This document shows, one piece after another, positions 45,580 to 56,346 of a DNA stretch of 64,000 nucleotides (the first letter of the stretch is position 1; every line of letters starts with the position of its first letter). This DNA comes from Cryptomeria japonica (Eukaryota > Streptophyta > Pinopsida > Cupressales > Cupressaceae). Both the position numbers and the translations under genes were made by a program. Location of the stretch: contig NC_081414.1 of the NCBI RefSeq assembly GCF_030272615.1, forward strand, positions 232,067,733-232,131,732, read 5' to 3'. The notes beneath the pieces are model-generated. The model saw nothing but the letters and a program-made list of their open reading frames with translations, was not told the DNA's origin and searched no databases.

Positions 45580-48320
45580 GCAATCCATGATTACATTTTT
45601 GGTGAATTGCGCGAGCGTGCAATGAAAATTTAATTTAAGCGGGGCGAAATGGGTCCTCGAATGCTTATAATATTTAAATTGATATTGGCGAATTTGGCCG
45701 ATGCGTGCAATGAACATTTAATTTACCATTGGCGAATTAGGTCCTGGATACGTGGTCATTTTACTATTGTTGGTGAATAACGGAGGTGATTTAATACCCA
45801 CGTTCGAGTGATTCTAAGTGAATATTATGGGCATGCATGTCGATGGTGTGTGGTCAATGGCAAAGCTAGATTCTATAGTGTAATGTTAACCCCAAAATTC
45901 TGGGTGATTTGACCATGATGTTGCCCTAGACTATTCGCACGGAATTCACCAATTGGCAAAGATTCACCACTAGAAAACTCTCTGCTTACAACTTTGTATC
46001 CTCTTAATAATAAACCCTTACTTCACCCTTTCAGATTTTGATACAACCCAATAGATTCAATATTGAATTCTTTTTCTACAACAATATTAATTTTGTTTCA
46101 ATTTCTTTTCCTTGCTCTTAGCAATGGATTCATTCTCTAATAAAAAATAATAATTTAAATGAAATATTGGTGCAGGAGAACCCAAAGACACAAATTAAGT
46201 CTAAAAGAGCCTAATATCACCCATGAGGTAAAAATGGTCATCTGTAATAGGTTGATAGTTTTGTGAGTCGATAAGACCTAATTGATGTAAGGCATTGTCA
46301 TGGTTGCATTTTATAAGCCACCATGGATAAATGACCATGTGGGTCATTAGGAGTCTAGGAATGAGTCAGGAAAATAAAGATTGGTCTTAGAAACATCACA
46401 CCAATCCTTGGAATAGGTCAAATACACCTTGGAATCACCAAATTTGAAAAGTGCAAGTTGACAACTTTTGTTGTCATTGCAAAATGTTGTAAAAAGGGTT
46501 AACTAATCCTCCAACGGTTCCAAAGTTTGAAAACTAGTTGGAAACCATTAGGGAGGCTATATTATGACCACTTGGATTGATTCTAGGTTTTTTTTGGCAC
46601 AATTGTTGAAGTTGATTAAATTTGATGATGTTTTGGAGTTTGGAGCAATACAATATACTTGAAGTTTTCTAAAATTTTGTGTTTTTTGTTGTTCATTTTT
46701 TATTAGTGGATGTTTGAAACTAATTGGATGAGTTAGGGAAGTCTCTTACCTTTCATTTGAATTAAGTTTAAGGTTTTGTAACTATCGGGTTGTAGGGATC
46801 CATCCAAATCTAACTAGACTGATCACAAACCCTGTCGACACCTAGAGTTTCACTATAAAGATGCCCTTAATATGACATTTTCACCAGAGGGCCAAACAAC
46901 CTATGGTAAAATGTTAAGAAGGGCCATTTTATCATAATATTTTGGTGTTGGTTTGCAGGGAGGCTCCAAGCCCGAAGAGATTGAATTGACCCTAGGCGGG
47001 CATCTCTATGTGACTGCCTGAACTATAGAACTGGAAATCACTTGTAGAAGATAAAGAAGATGGGATCAAGTCTTGAAACCTTGGATTTTGTGGTTTGAAA
47101 CCTTACCCCACCTTTAATAAGTTTTTGTTTAGTCGGGGGAATAATACAAGGGGTACTTGCTTTGTAAATTAGGCCTAATTGGCTTAATTAGGTCTGGAAG
47201 GACAGTAAGGGTACAAACCTTTCAACTTTTGGTTAGAGTCCAAGCCTTTTAGGAATTGTAAAACTAGATAAATGGTATCTGAATCTACCTTTAGTTTTTC
47301 TTGTCCTTTGGAATTTTGTTTAGTTGTGTTTGGAAAACTCAATCAGTAGGGCTATTAGGCTAGCGGTAGGGCTACTAGACAATAGGACAGTTGTGAGACA
47401 AGTATTCCCTAGCACATCTGATAGCCAGATCTTATGGGTGTTTTATGTTGGTTGGACCACCAATAGCCGAAATCCAATAGGTTTCCATCCCACCAGCACC
47501 AGAAGATACTAAATCGGTTCACACAAGGGTAGAGTGTTTTCATCATACCGGTACCGGTATGGATCTGGTCACACAAATTGTTGTGTGAGTTGAGAATTTG
47601 GTAAGTGTGTTTTTCACATCTTGAACAAACAAAATAACTTTTTTTGGACATAGTAATTGTGGGTGAGAGAAGGTTTTCACCTAGTTTGTTCCCTAGCTCT
47701 ACATCAAATATACCACTTTACTTCATTTTCCCCTCTTGGGCATTTTCAATGTTTGATTGATCATCCACAATCAATACAACAATGTTGTGAGTTGTTACTG
47801 CCTTTGAAAGGTATTATTTATAAACAAATTTATGTTTCTATTTAAAATTATCGGCTTTCTTTTTTGAAAAGATAGAAAGAATTATTTATTACTTCATGGT
47901 GGGATTGATCAATTTTATTATTGTGTTTGAAGAAGAGTATGAGTCTACTGCATTTATCGGTTATGATAAGTCGAGTTGCATGATATTTCAAGAATTCATT
48001 ATACATAATGCCGTGCTATATCATAATTCTTATAAGCAATTTTGCGTATGATGGTTGCTATCCTATGTGTATATGTATATGATATTGCAGTAACTCATTT
48101 TCAATTGAATATAAAATAGGCATTCATATGATAGAATTCATGTATTGTTTACACGAGTATACATGTGTGTGCTTACATGTTTACATTACATGTTCACAAT
48201 AAAATTATGTAATCAATACAATACTATCTCAAATCAAATATTCATTAATAATTTTAATTAATTAATTAATTTTTTTACCATTGCATTATTTTAATAATTA
48301 AAAAATAATGGGATGTTACA
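45580..48320. other. Non-coding region; GGCGAATT words near the hAT gene, gypsy-type LTR edge at the right
   Basis: 45600-45960 contains several GGCGAA and TTGGTGAAT words that may be subterminal repeats of the hAT element. The right edge (48320) on the minus strand reads TGTAACATCCC after a purine tract, a typical start of plant gypsy (chromovirus-like) LTRs. The LTR would extend leftwards, but I cannot place its other end. No coding frame seen between. Confidence 0.45.
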
Positions 48321-48333
48321 TCCCTTCCCCCTT
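48321..48333 (-). other. Polypurine tract of a gypsy element
   Basis: AAGGGGGAAGGGA on the minus strand directly before TGTAACATCCC. Confidence 0.55.
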
Positions 48334-48967
48334 AAAACATGCATCATCTTGGTGCATCACTCAAATCAACATCATTAGGCCATAAAAAATAAACTAGATA
48401 TGGTTAGATTTCTCTTCAACTAATGCAATCTATCTTTCATTTACTCAAGATAAGACAATCATGCTCATTCATTTTCACAAGCACATAGGTTCATCAAATA
48501 ATTAAAATAAATTATAAACGTTTGAATTCCATTGCTACCATTCAATTTTTACAACTCCAGGCTCTCTTCCTGAACAATGTTCTCTTCCATGTGTTGGTAC
48601 TATTTTGTTGAGCACTCATAGAAACAACATTAGAACACCAGTCGATGTTAGCTCTTAAGATTTAAAAGAAAAATTCCTTTTGTTCAAACAAGATTTGCCA
48701 ATCCTAATTCTTAAGTCAACAAAATATTTTGCATATTTCCATAACTCAAAATTCATATTAATACACATCCATACTTGAGCTTACCATACTTGAACAATGG
48801 GGTGAGTTGGCCAAGTTACTAGGTACCTTTTGTTAACACTCTTGACATTCCTTATTTGCACAAATCAATATTACGTAGAGAAATAACCTTAATGTTTAAT
48901 ATTTGAGGAAAATGATAATGCTACATCTTTTGTCCAAAAAATAGCTTTTAACTAGATCATACTTTGA

Positions 48968-48968
<1 letters not shown>
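48334..48968. other. Non-coding AT-rich stretch, probable gypsy 3' internal sequence
   Basis: Right of the polypurine tract, so on the minus strand it is the end of the internal region of that element. No coding motif is left. Confidence 0.35.
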
Positions 48969-49007
<39 letters not shown>

Positions 49008-49008
49008 T
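48969..49008. repeat. (CA)20 microsatellite
   Basis: Forty bases of perfect CA dinucleotide. Confidence 0.97.
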
Positions 49009-49540
49009 AACAAATAAATCATTCACATGTACCTATTTTCATGCGGTACTTGGTATCCTTATAAATCATCCATGCATGCTTGCAATCATTTGAAAAGTTA
49101 ATGGATCCACCTAGCCATTCATGTGAGTTGGGCCCTCATGCCCATCTTGTCATGACTATTTCTTAAAAAATAAATATTAGTTCATTTTCTCACAATGCAG
49201 GGTACGTGGCCCTTAAATATCTCATAAAATAAGAAAATGTGTAAATTTGCATAATATAGTTATGGAATGAAATATTTTCAATATATAACACAACAATTAA
49301 TTTCCCATTTTCATATAGCATCAAAATTTTGATAATTTCCACCAAGTGCTAGTTACATCACAATTTTACACACACATATTCCATGTATAACACAATATGA
49401 GTACACAAGATTTGTCTCATCATGTAATTTTACATCAACATACATATACTTGAAATGATAAATATCTAAAATCTTCATCACTGAACATCTCTGTGATGTC
49501 ATGGGATGAGAGAGTGGCCGAGGCGCTTTACCACCTAACC
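49009..49540. other. Non-coding stretch
   Basis: AT-rich. GAGAGTGGCCGAGGCGC at about 49510 looks superficially like the start of a tRNA-Leu/Ser gene, but no anticodon or T-arm follows. Confidence 0.4.
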
Positions 49541-49701
49541 CCATATATATGTATATATGTATATATATACATATATATGTATTTATGTATATATATATGT
49601 ATACATGTATATACATATGTACACACACACATATATGTATATGTATATATACATATATATACATATACATACACATACACATACGCATACATGTACAAGT
49701 A

Positions 49702-49732
<31 letters not shown>

Positions 49733-50376
49733 GTATACATATGTGTGTATATATATACATACATGTATATACATATGTATATACATGTACACATATATAT
49801 ATATATTTATACATACATACATATATGTTATGTATGTATGTATAAATATATATATGTATACATGTGTATACATGTATATATATATACACACATATACACA
49901 CATATATACACATACATTTACATACATATATACATATAAATATACATATACATACATATATATAGATACATATACATATATGTGTGTGTGTGTACATGTA
50001 TATATACATATACACATATATGTATATATATACACATATATACATGTATATGGACATATATACTTGTATATGTATACATATGTGCATATACATGTATATA
50101 TGTTTATATATATACATATATGTGTATATGTATATATGTATACACACACACATGTATATGTATATATGTATACATATATACATATACATGTGTGTATATA
50201 TACACATGTGTGTGTGTATACATGTATATATATACACACATGTACATATATGTACACACACACACATATATATATGTACGTATGTATGTATGTATACATA
50301 TATACATACATATATGTATGTATATGTACGTGTGTGTGTGTGTATGCATGTGTATATATATATGTGTGTGCATATG
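49541..50376. repeat. 0.84-kb degenerate TA/TG/CA microsatellite (alternating purine-pyrimidine)
   Basis: Almost every step alternates purine and pyrimidine: ATACATATATGTGTGT-type mixtures with very few breaks. Long open frames in all six readings (Tyr/Ile/Cys/His/Thr/Val only) are artefacts of the composition. Confidence 0.95.
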
Positions 50377-50391
50377 ATGTTCTGCAAAAAT

Positions 50392-51068
50392 GATGTTAGA
50401 ATATGTTAGGAAGACAAACACAAACACACAAGAAACAATCCAAGTGTTAGTGTTAGAAATCACAAATCAAAGACTATCCTAAACAAGCATATCAAGAGAG
50501 ACACAAAACACAAAATAGAAAGCTTAACCAAACTAAGAAATACAATAAAACATCTCCAAATGCCCTCCACCATGTTTGTAGCTACTCCTCCCTTGTTCTT
50601 CTCCTCTCCAAGTTCCAAATCAGTGTAGCTCTCAGTAGCTTTTTGCACTATTCTGAATGTCTTATGGAGGTTCAAGATTGAAATGATTATGAAATGCCAA
50701 TGCAAGTGTAAAGAAAACTAAATATGAGATGTTATTTAATTAGCTAGTGTTAATTTTAGCCAAAAGACAATATGGATTATTATGCTAAAATGCTCTCTAA
50801 AATTCATTATAACTTAGATGCATGCAAGATTTCTGGATCTGGATCATGAAGAAATGAGCTCTATTTATAGGTAAAATGGAGCAATGGAGGGTTGATATTA
50901 AGTAATCTCAACAAGGGTCAGGATTGATGGGTTTATGATCCATGTAAGGGTTTTCAACCCAATCCTAGGATGACAAATGTCAACATGAGATGGGTTGAGG
51001 GGAGAGGGAAGAAGCATTAAATGCTTGACATGACTTGAAGGTTAACTTGGGAGGTAAGGTTAGCAATA
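50392..51068 (-). mobile_element. Truncated 3' LTR of the outer Tat element (minus orientation)
   Basis: Matches the left half of the LTR at 54491-55933 (TCTCCAAGTTCCAAA block, GCTCTCAGTAGCTTTTTGCAC, TATA box). It breaks off near 51065, where it joins internal sequence upstream of the PMD gene. The first half of the LTR and the polypurine tract are deleted. The left end is taken as TGATG at 50392, by analogy with 54491. Confidence 0.7.
50861..50869 (-). promoter_or_regulatory. TATA box of the truncated Tat LTR
   Basis: TATAAATAGAGCTCAT on the minus strand, conserved with 54942-54950 and with 19069-19077 in the plus-strand solo LTR. Confidence 0.65.
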
Positions 51069-51069
51069 A

Positions 51070-51213
51070 CGGTGAAAAAATGGAAGAAATTGGAATTAAA
51101 ATAGAGAAATGAGATACGTTGGAAGTTCACAGGGACCACGACGGTGAAAAACTGGAAGAAATTGGAATTAAAATGGAGAAATGAGATACGTTGGAAGTTC
51201 ACGGGGACCACGG
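51070..51213 (+). repeat. 72-bp direct tandem duplication
   Basis: Units 51070-51141 and 51142-51213 differ at only a few bases. A third unit starts (CGGTGAG at 51214). It lies just upstream of the TATA box of PMD copy 1 and duplicates the GAAGTTCACGGGGACCACG block, which occurs once in copy 2 (about 56190). Confidence 0.92.
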
Positions 51214-51250
51214 CGGTGAGTTGGGTGAAATTGGTTTAGGGTTAGAGAGG

Positions 51251-51257
51251 TATATAT
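51251..51257 (+). promoter_or_regulatory. TATA box of PMD gene copy 1
   Basis: TATATAT 98 bp before the first base after it to ATG 51355. Copy 2 has TATAAAT at the equivalent distance, so the promoter position is conserved. Confidence 0.6.
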
Positions 51258-51354
51258 GGAGGGGAAGGGGTAAAACAACCTCATTTGCATCCATCTTTGT
51301 AGCAATTCAGAGCTTTGATAGTGACTTTTGGGGAAGGAGTGAGCAACGATCATC

Positions 51355-54083
51355 ATGTCGGTACCTATTGCAGATCATCGGCTAGAGTGGATCCGTCGAT
51401 TTGAGCGGCCAGATGACTATGGACTAGCGGTATGCAAATTGTGAATTTTAAGTTTTGTGCATTTTTTATGTGTTTTTGCAAGCGTCAAAGTCGAACCACA
51501 ACAATAGCGCTAAGACTATGTTTTAGCGCTTTTGTCAGTCCAAATAGCGCTTTTGTGCCACTATAGTGCTATTGGATAGTAGTTGTAGCGCAGTCACAAG
51601 TGTTAGCGCGGTTGCATAGTAGTTTTAGCGAAGTCAGTTTTTTTAGCGTAGTTGTAGGATAGTGTTAATGCTATTGCCAAGTAATAGCGTGATTGGGTAG
51701 TGGTATTAAAGCTTTTGCATTTTTTTAGTGTATGCGTGTCATAGTTGTAGCATTGTTAGATACATGTTGTAGCGCGATTGTTGTTTTAGCACTTTTATAC
51801 ACAAATTGTAGCGCTATTGTTAGCTGAATAGTGCGTATTGTGATAAAAATGTCCAAGTGTTAGGAAAAAATTATCTTCGGATGCCTGTGTTGGGTGGATG
51901 GATGGATGAGTTGTTTTGAATCATAGCAGCCTCATTGAGACTAGGTCATTATTATAAATGCCTGTTGTAGTCTAGTTTGCCATGATCGCTTACCTGTTGA
52001 GACCCGAAGATACTTGATCAAAGTATCTATTGATAGTCTAGGTTTAAACTTAAGAAAGTTTGAAACAAAACAACTGATGATGATGTTGATGTGTGTATGT
52101 GTAGGAGGATCTTCCCATCTTACAGATGCATGAGCGGCATCCTGCCACGCAGGAGCAGCAAGGGCAGTTGACCGAGGTTGAGATTGATTGTATCATAGTG
52201 ACCGACTTATATGACATGATGTATATGCTCGTGATTCAGATGAATCGCAGACTAGTGATGACATTAGTGGAGCGCTGGCATAGCGAGACTTGTACATTTC
52301 ATCTATCTATGGGAGAGATGATCGTGCCATTGGAGGATGTGTGGCAGATATTGCACATCCCTATCCGAGGGGATCTAGTGACGTATGACCAAGTTTTGGG
52401 GACAACAGCTATACAATGGATGTTCATAGAGGACGTCTATATTCATGATGGCTTGATTACATGGGAGGAGATAGCTACTTTGTATGAGCCACTACCAGCT
52501 GTTGTATTAGGCATTATCGGGGGCTTTCTTTGCCCTAATCGATGATCACATGGACTGGTCGTGGGTTGGGGCTAGGTTATTGAGCGCATGGTGATGGATG
52601 GGACCTGCTATGCATGGGGACCATGTGTGTTTTCACACTTATACAAGGAGCTACATGAGGTTGTATACCGAGAGACGAGTTCTCTAGGAGTCCAGATTAC
52701 CTTGCTACACATCTAGGTGTGGGAGCACTTGCCAGTTACATGATTGGTTTATCTGAGATTTAGGGCGGCAAATCAGCCCTATGTGTACATGTATGGAGGT
52801 ATAATGAGCCAACCCCACTTGGGGAAGTTGGAGTGGTGGTGGCAGACATTGGATGATTTGGATGCAGTGATATGGAGGCCATATATTGAGTGTGAGCCCT
52901 AAGAGGATGATGCAGAGGCCTTGCCATATGTATTTATGACATGGTTTTTGATTGGTAGGACATCCTACAATGTAGAGAGACAGGTACCAGGTAGAGTGAT
53001 GAGACAGTTCGATCGAAGGCAGGGGTTATCGAGGGGATCGAGTGAGTATGAACGGGCGATAAGGGAGAGATTCTAGGGGGGGCCAGTGTTACCATATAAT
53101 CGGGCCTTAGCCGAGTTTCAGACCTTATAGGCGAGACCATGGCCAATGAGGCCTGGGATTATGGATGCAGGGGTGACAGAGGAGTACATGCAGTATCAGA
53201 CCGCGCATCCTATTCCATGCATTTCAGATCCAGTCGAGCCAGTACCATCTTTTGAGGATGATAGGAGATAACAAAGGATGAGAGGAGGTAGAGGAGTAGG
53301 AGGAGGAGGTAGAGGTGATGGAGGAAGAGGAGATTTAGGTGGTGGAGGAGCTTTTGGGGGAGCAGGAGGAGGTGGAGGAGGTGGGGGTGGATTTGGAGGT
53401 GGAGGTGGTGGAGGTGGTGGAGGAGGACGATTGCAGAGGAGAGGGAGAGGTAGGCAACCGTTGCAACTGTCATAGGGTCCTTTGATTCAGGGAGCAGCCA
53501 GAGTAGGAGGTAGGGATATTGGGGAGGGAGAGGTGCCTATGGAGATGAGAGAGGGAGCTACAGGTGGAGGAGAGGATCCTATGGGGATGGGAGGGGGAGA
53601 CTTGTGAGAGCACATGATGTTATATTTGCAGACTTGACTTATAGCAGCCAAGGCACAGGTAGAGGATATGGTGGCAGAGGTTGCAACAAGAGATGTTCAG
53701 TTGTTTGCACGGGAGTTAGAGTTGACAGTAGTGAGGGGAGAGAGGGATGATGCAGTTGATAGGGTGATCCAGTTGCAGGACAGAGTTCGCACCTTGGAGG
53801 GAGTACAGGGACAGGGTCTGACGACTGATTCATTAGTGATGGAGTTACGATGGCGGGTGGAGAGGTTGACTATTAGTGGGGTTTATATGAGCAAGTAGTG
53901 CCATCTAGTCAATGGGCACTGAGTTATTCACAGATGCGACAGGTGAGATCAGAGCGGTCTCAAAGGATGCAGAGCAGTGGTGGTGTTATGGGTCCTCCAT
54001 GGAAAGATAGTGCGGGTAGTGAAAGAGGTAGTGGTGGAGAAGGGGATGATGGTGGTGCAGCATCTAGCCAGAGTGCTATTTGA
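51355..54083 (+). pseudogene. Plant mobile domain (PMD) gene, copy 1, antisense in a Tat retrotransposon; two exons, decayed
   Basis: Exon 1 (51355-51429, 25 codons: MSVPIADHRLEWIRRFERP...) ends at a GT donor. The intron (51430-52104) ends TGTGTAG. Exon 2 continues in phase to the end. The PMD core shows ETCTFHLSMGEMIVPLEDVW (about 52285), HIPIRGDLVTYD, YEPLPAVVLGIIGG and PHLGKLEWW. A Gly/Arg-rich linker (53278-53460) and a coiled coil (53670-53870) follow, then a tail ending SSQSAI. PMD proteins of the host (MAIN, MAIL1) act in gene expression and silencing; this family is also carried by transposons. About a dozen stops, nearly all C-to-T or G-to-A, and a shift near 53890 make it dead. It lies antisense to the retroelement's own reading direction. 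Confidence 0.85.
51430..52104 (+). other. Intron of PMD copy 1 with AGCGC word array and 3' hairpin
   Basis: GT...AG intron of 675 bp. 51500-51840 holds seven exact AGCGC words plus about eight degenerate ones (TAGCGCTATTG consensus) every 20-30 bp. 52008-52028 is a perfect hairpin: arms AGATACTT and AAGTATCT, five-base loop. The last 170 bp are far more conserved with copy 2 than the word array. Confidence 0.8.
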
Positions 54084-54490
54084 GAGAGATCTATGTACTT
54101 GTGACACTGTTATTTTGGACTGTGACTTGGATGGCTCTTGGTAGCCGATATATTTTTGACCTCATTGTACTTTGATACATGTATATTTTTGTGAGATGAT
54201 ATATGATGTGATATATGAGGAGATCCCATATTTTGTGATGATATGCATATTGATGATATGTATGGGTTTATGCAGGATGATGATTTATGATTTATGTTTA
54301 GATGCATGCTTTCTATATGTGTATGATGATGATTTTATGATTTCTAGATGCATGTTATGGATGTGGTGCTAACATGTGGATGTAGGTTAATACATGTATG
54401 ATGCCTTCTTGTAATTCTTTTAAGAATGTGATGCTATGATGACGATGTACGCATAATGATGAATGAATGATGATGAATATGGAATAGATA
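54084..54490. other. 3' flank of PMD copy 1, interrupted by the inner Tat element
   Basis: CTTGGATGGCTCTTGGTAGCCGAT and the TGAGATGATATAT text match 59145-59240 downstream of copy 2. The homology stops at about 54490 where the inner LTR begins. Confidence 0.65.
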
Positions 54491-55933
54491 ATGATGCCCT
54501 CCTAAATGGCACAAGGTTAGTCTAAGATCAAAGAACACAAAAACACACAAAACATTAGTGTTAATCAATCGAAAACTAATCTAAAAAGGCATACCAAAAG
54601 AGAGACTACAAGCATGCAAGCATATTTAACTATCAAAGCAAACATGATGAGGCATCTCCAAATACCTCCTAACATACTCCTAGTTCCTTCTCCCTTGTTC
54701 CTCTCCTCTCCAAGTTCCAAAATAGTGTAGCTCTCAGCAGCTTTTTGCACTATGGATGCTTATGGAGGATTGAGATTTGTAGTATAGCTCCAAATATGAA
54801 ATGAAAAGCTAATTTTATGCTAAAATGATGTATTTTAACCAAAAAGACAAGATTTAGTTATGCTATGCTAAATGCTCTTTAAAATGTCTATAGTCTAAAT
54901 GCTTACAAGTTTTCAGGATCTGGATTATGAAGGAATGAGCTCTATTTATAGGAAAAATGGAGCAATGGATGGCCAGGATTTGAAAGGTTTAATCAAGGGT
55001 CAAGCTTGAAAGTTGGGAATCCATGTGCACAATTGGCACCAATAAAATGGTGGCAAGTGTCAACATAGGATTGGGTTGAAAGAAGAGGTTGGAGGCATTA
55101 AAGGCCTGAGAAGACCTCATGGTTATCTAAAGGCTAAGGGTCAAGCCTAAATTAGGATTACCCACTGGATTAGGAGTTAATCCAAGGATAAACCTTTGTG
55201 CAAATGATTAAGAGATAATCATGGTCAAAGCATTAAAGGCTTGATGAGACCTTTGGGTTGGGTAGATGTTGAGTCAAAACAAATGTTTTAACCATGTGGA
55301 AGGGTTTGGGTTAACCATTAATGGTTTTTGGAGACTTTGGGGATTTAAGTGGTTGAAAGTTGGAAGCCTTCAATGGTTTTCAAAGACTTTAAGGATTTTG
55401 GTGGTTGAAGGTTGAAAGCCTTTAATGGTTATCAAAGACTTTTAGGCTTTGAGAAGTGACTCCATTTTGCTTAGGAATGTGACAATATTTAGGGGATGGA
55501 TTAGGCTAATTAGGAAGGGGTTAGAAGAATCTAGAAGGGGATTAGATTTTGCAAGTGGATTTGGTGGGTGAGGGAAAATAGGATTTTATTTAAAATAAAA
55601 ATTCATTTATTTCAATAAATGTGTGCAAGTTGCTTTTGTAGGAAAATGCAAGTGGGGTGGGGATAATGATTTAAATAAATGTTTTATTTAATTTATTTAA
55701 AAGAGGAAAAGGGGGATTTTATTAAATAAATAAATTTTATTTATTTAATTAAATTGGAATTTGATTTTAATGAATTAATTAAAATAAATTGAATAATTTA
55801 TTTAATTAATAGAAGAATGTTTGGAGATGAATTAATTAAATATTAATTTAATTAATTTGATGGTTAGTGGATTTTTAATCAAATAAATACGAAATATTTA
55901 TTTAATTAAAATGGACAGATTTGTGTGACTACA
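54491..55933 (-). mobile_element. 3' LTR of the inner Tat element (minus orientation)
   Basis: On the minus strand it starts TGTAGTCACACAAATCTG at 55933, after the polypurine tract. It has TTAATTAAAT-rich text, then repeated CCATTAAAGGCTTTCAACC blocks, a TATA box (54942-54950) and TCTCCAAGTTCC text near the end. The left end at TGATG (54491) is inferred from comparison with 50392. It sits inside the internal region of the outer copy, so one Tat element has inserted into another of the same family. Confidence 0.75.
54942..54950 (-). promoter_or_regulatory. TATA box of the inner Tat LTR
   Basis: TATAAATAGAGCTCATTCC on the minus strand. Confidence 0.65.
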
Positions 55934-55946
55934 TTTGCCCCTCTTT
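55934..55946 (-). other. Polypurine tract of the inner Tat element
   Basis: AAAGAGGGGCAAA on the minus strand directly 5' of the LTR start. It fixes the orientation of the element: pol at 61794-64000 and this LTR read the same way, and the PMD gene reads the opposite way. Confidence 0.8.
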
Positions 55947-56243
55947 GAGATGGTGCGGTTTATCGCATTGTTTCAAAGAAAGAAAAACTAGTATGAAGAA
56001 AATGCCCCATAAAATGTAAATTTAATGGGTGGTATGCCCCCTCGAGAGATGGGCCGAAAAATTTCAAAAAATCGGACGATCTCTTGAAAAAGAATGAAAA
56101 TTGGCAGGGTGGTAGAAGAGAAGAAGTTAGGCATACAGGTGAAAAATAGAAGAAAACGGGGGAAGCATGGAGAAATGGGGGGCTCGGGAAGTTCACGGGG
56201 ACCACGGCGATGAGCGGGGCGAAGTTACGGTGACGGCGGGGGG

Positions 56244-56250
56244 TATAAAT
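56244..56250 (+). promoter_or_regulatory. TATA box of PMD gene copy 2
   Basis: TATAAAT about 97 bp before ATG 56347, in a GC-rich context (GGCGGGGGGTATAAATGGGG). Same spacing as in copy 1. Confidence 0.7.
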
Positions 56251-56346
56251 GGGGTGAAAGGGGTGAAAATAGGATCATTTGTGACCACGACCAGTTGAAA
56301 ACGAGAGCTCTAACAGTGACATTTGGAGGAGCAAGGAGGAGCTACT

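Noticed and set aside
49505-49542. Possible tRNA-Leu/Ser start (GAGTGGCCGAGGCGC)
   Set aside because: No anticodon arm, T-arm or acceptor stem. The sequence runs directly into the microsatellite.
49353-50463. Long open frames in all six readings (Tyr/Ile/Cys/His-rich)
   Set aside because: Produced by the TA/TG/CA microsatellite, which lacks stops in several frames. The residue composition is purely repeat-driven.
53210-53473. Minus-strand Leu/His-rich frame opposite PMD copy 1
   Set aside because: Shadow of the GGA-rich glycine linker on the other strand. The same shadow appears at 58017-58424.
52126-54083. Host protein phosphatase or host PMD gene
   Set aside because: The PMD genes lie within retroelement ends (polypurine tract, LTR, pol), occur twice with the same flanks, and are full of stops. 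They are transposon cargo, although the domain is related to 'serine/threonine phosphatase 7 long form' annotations.
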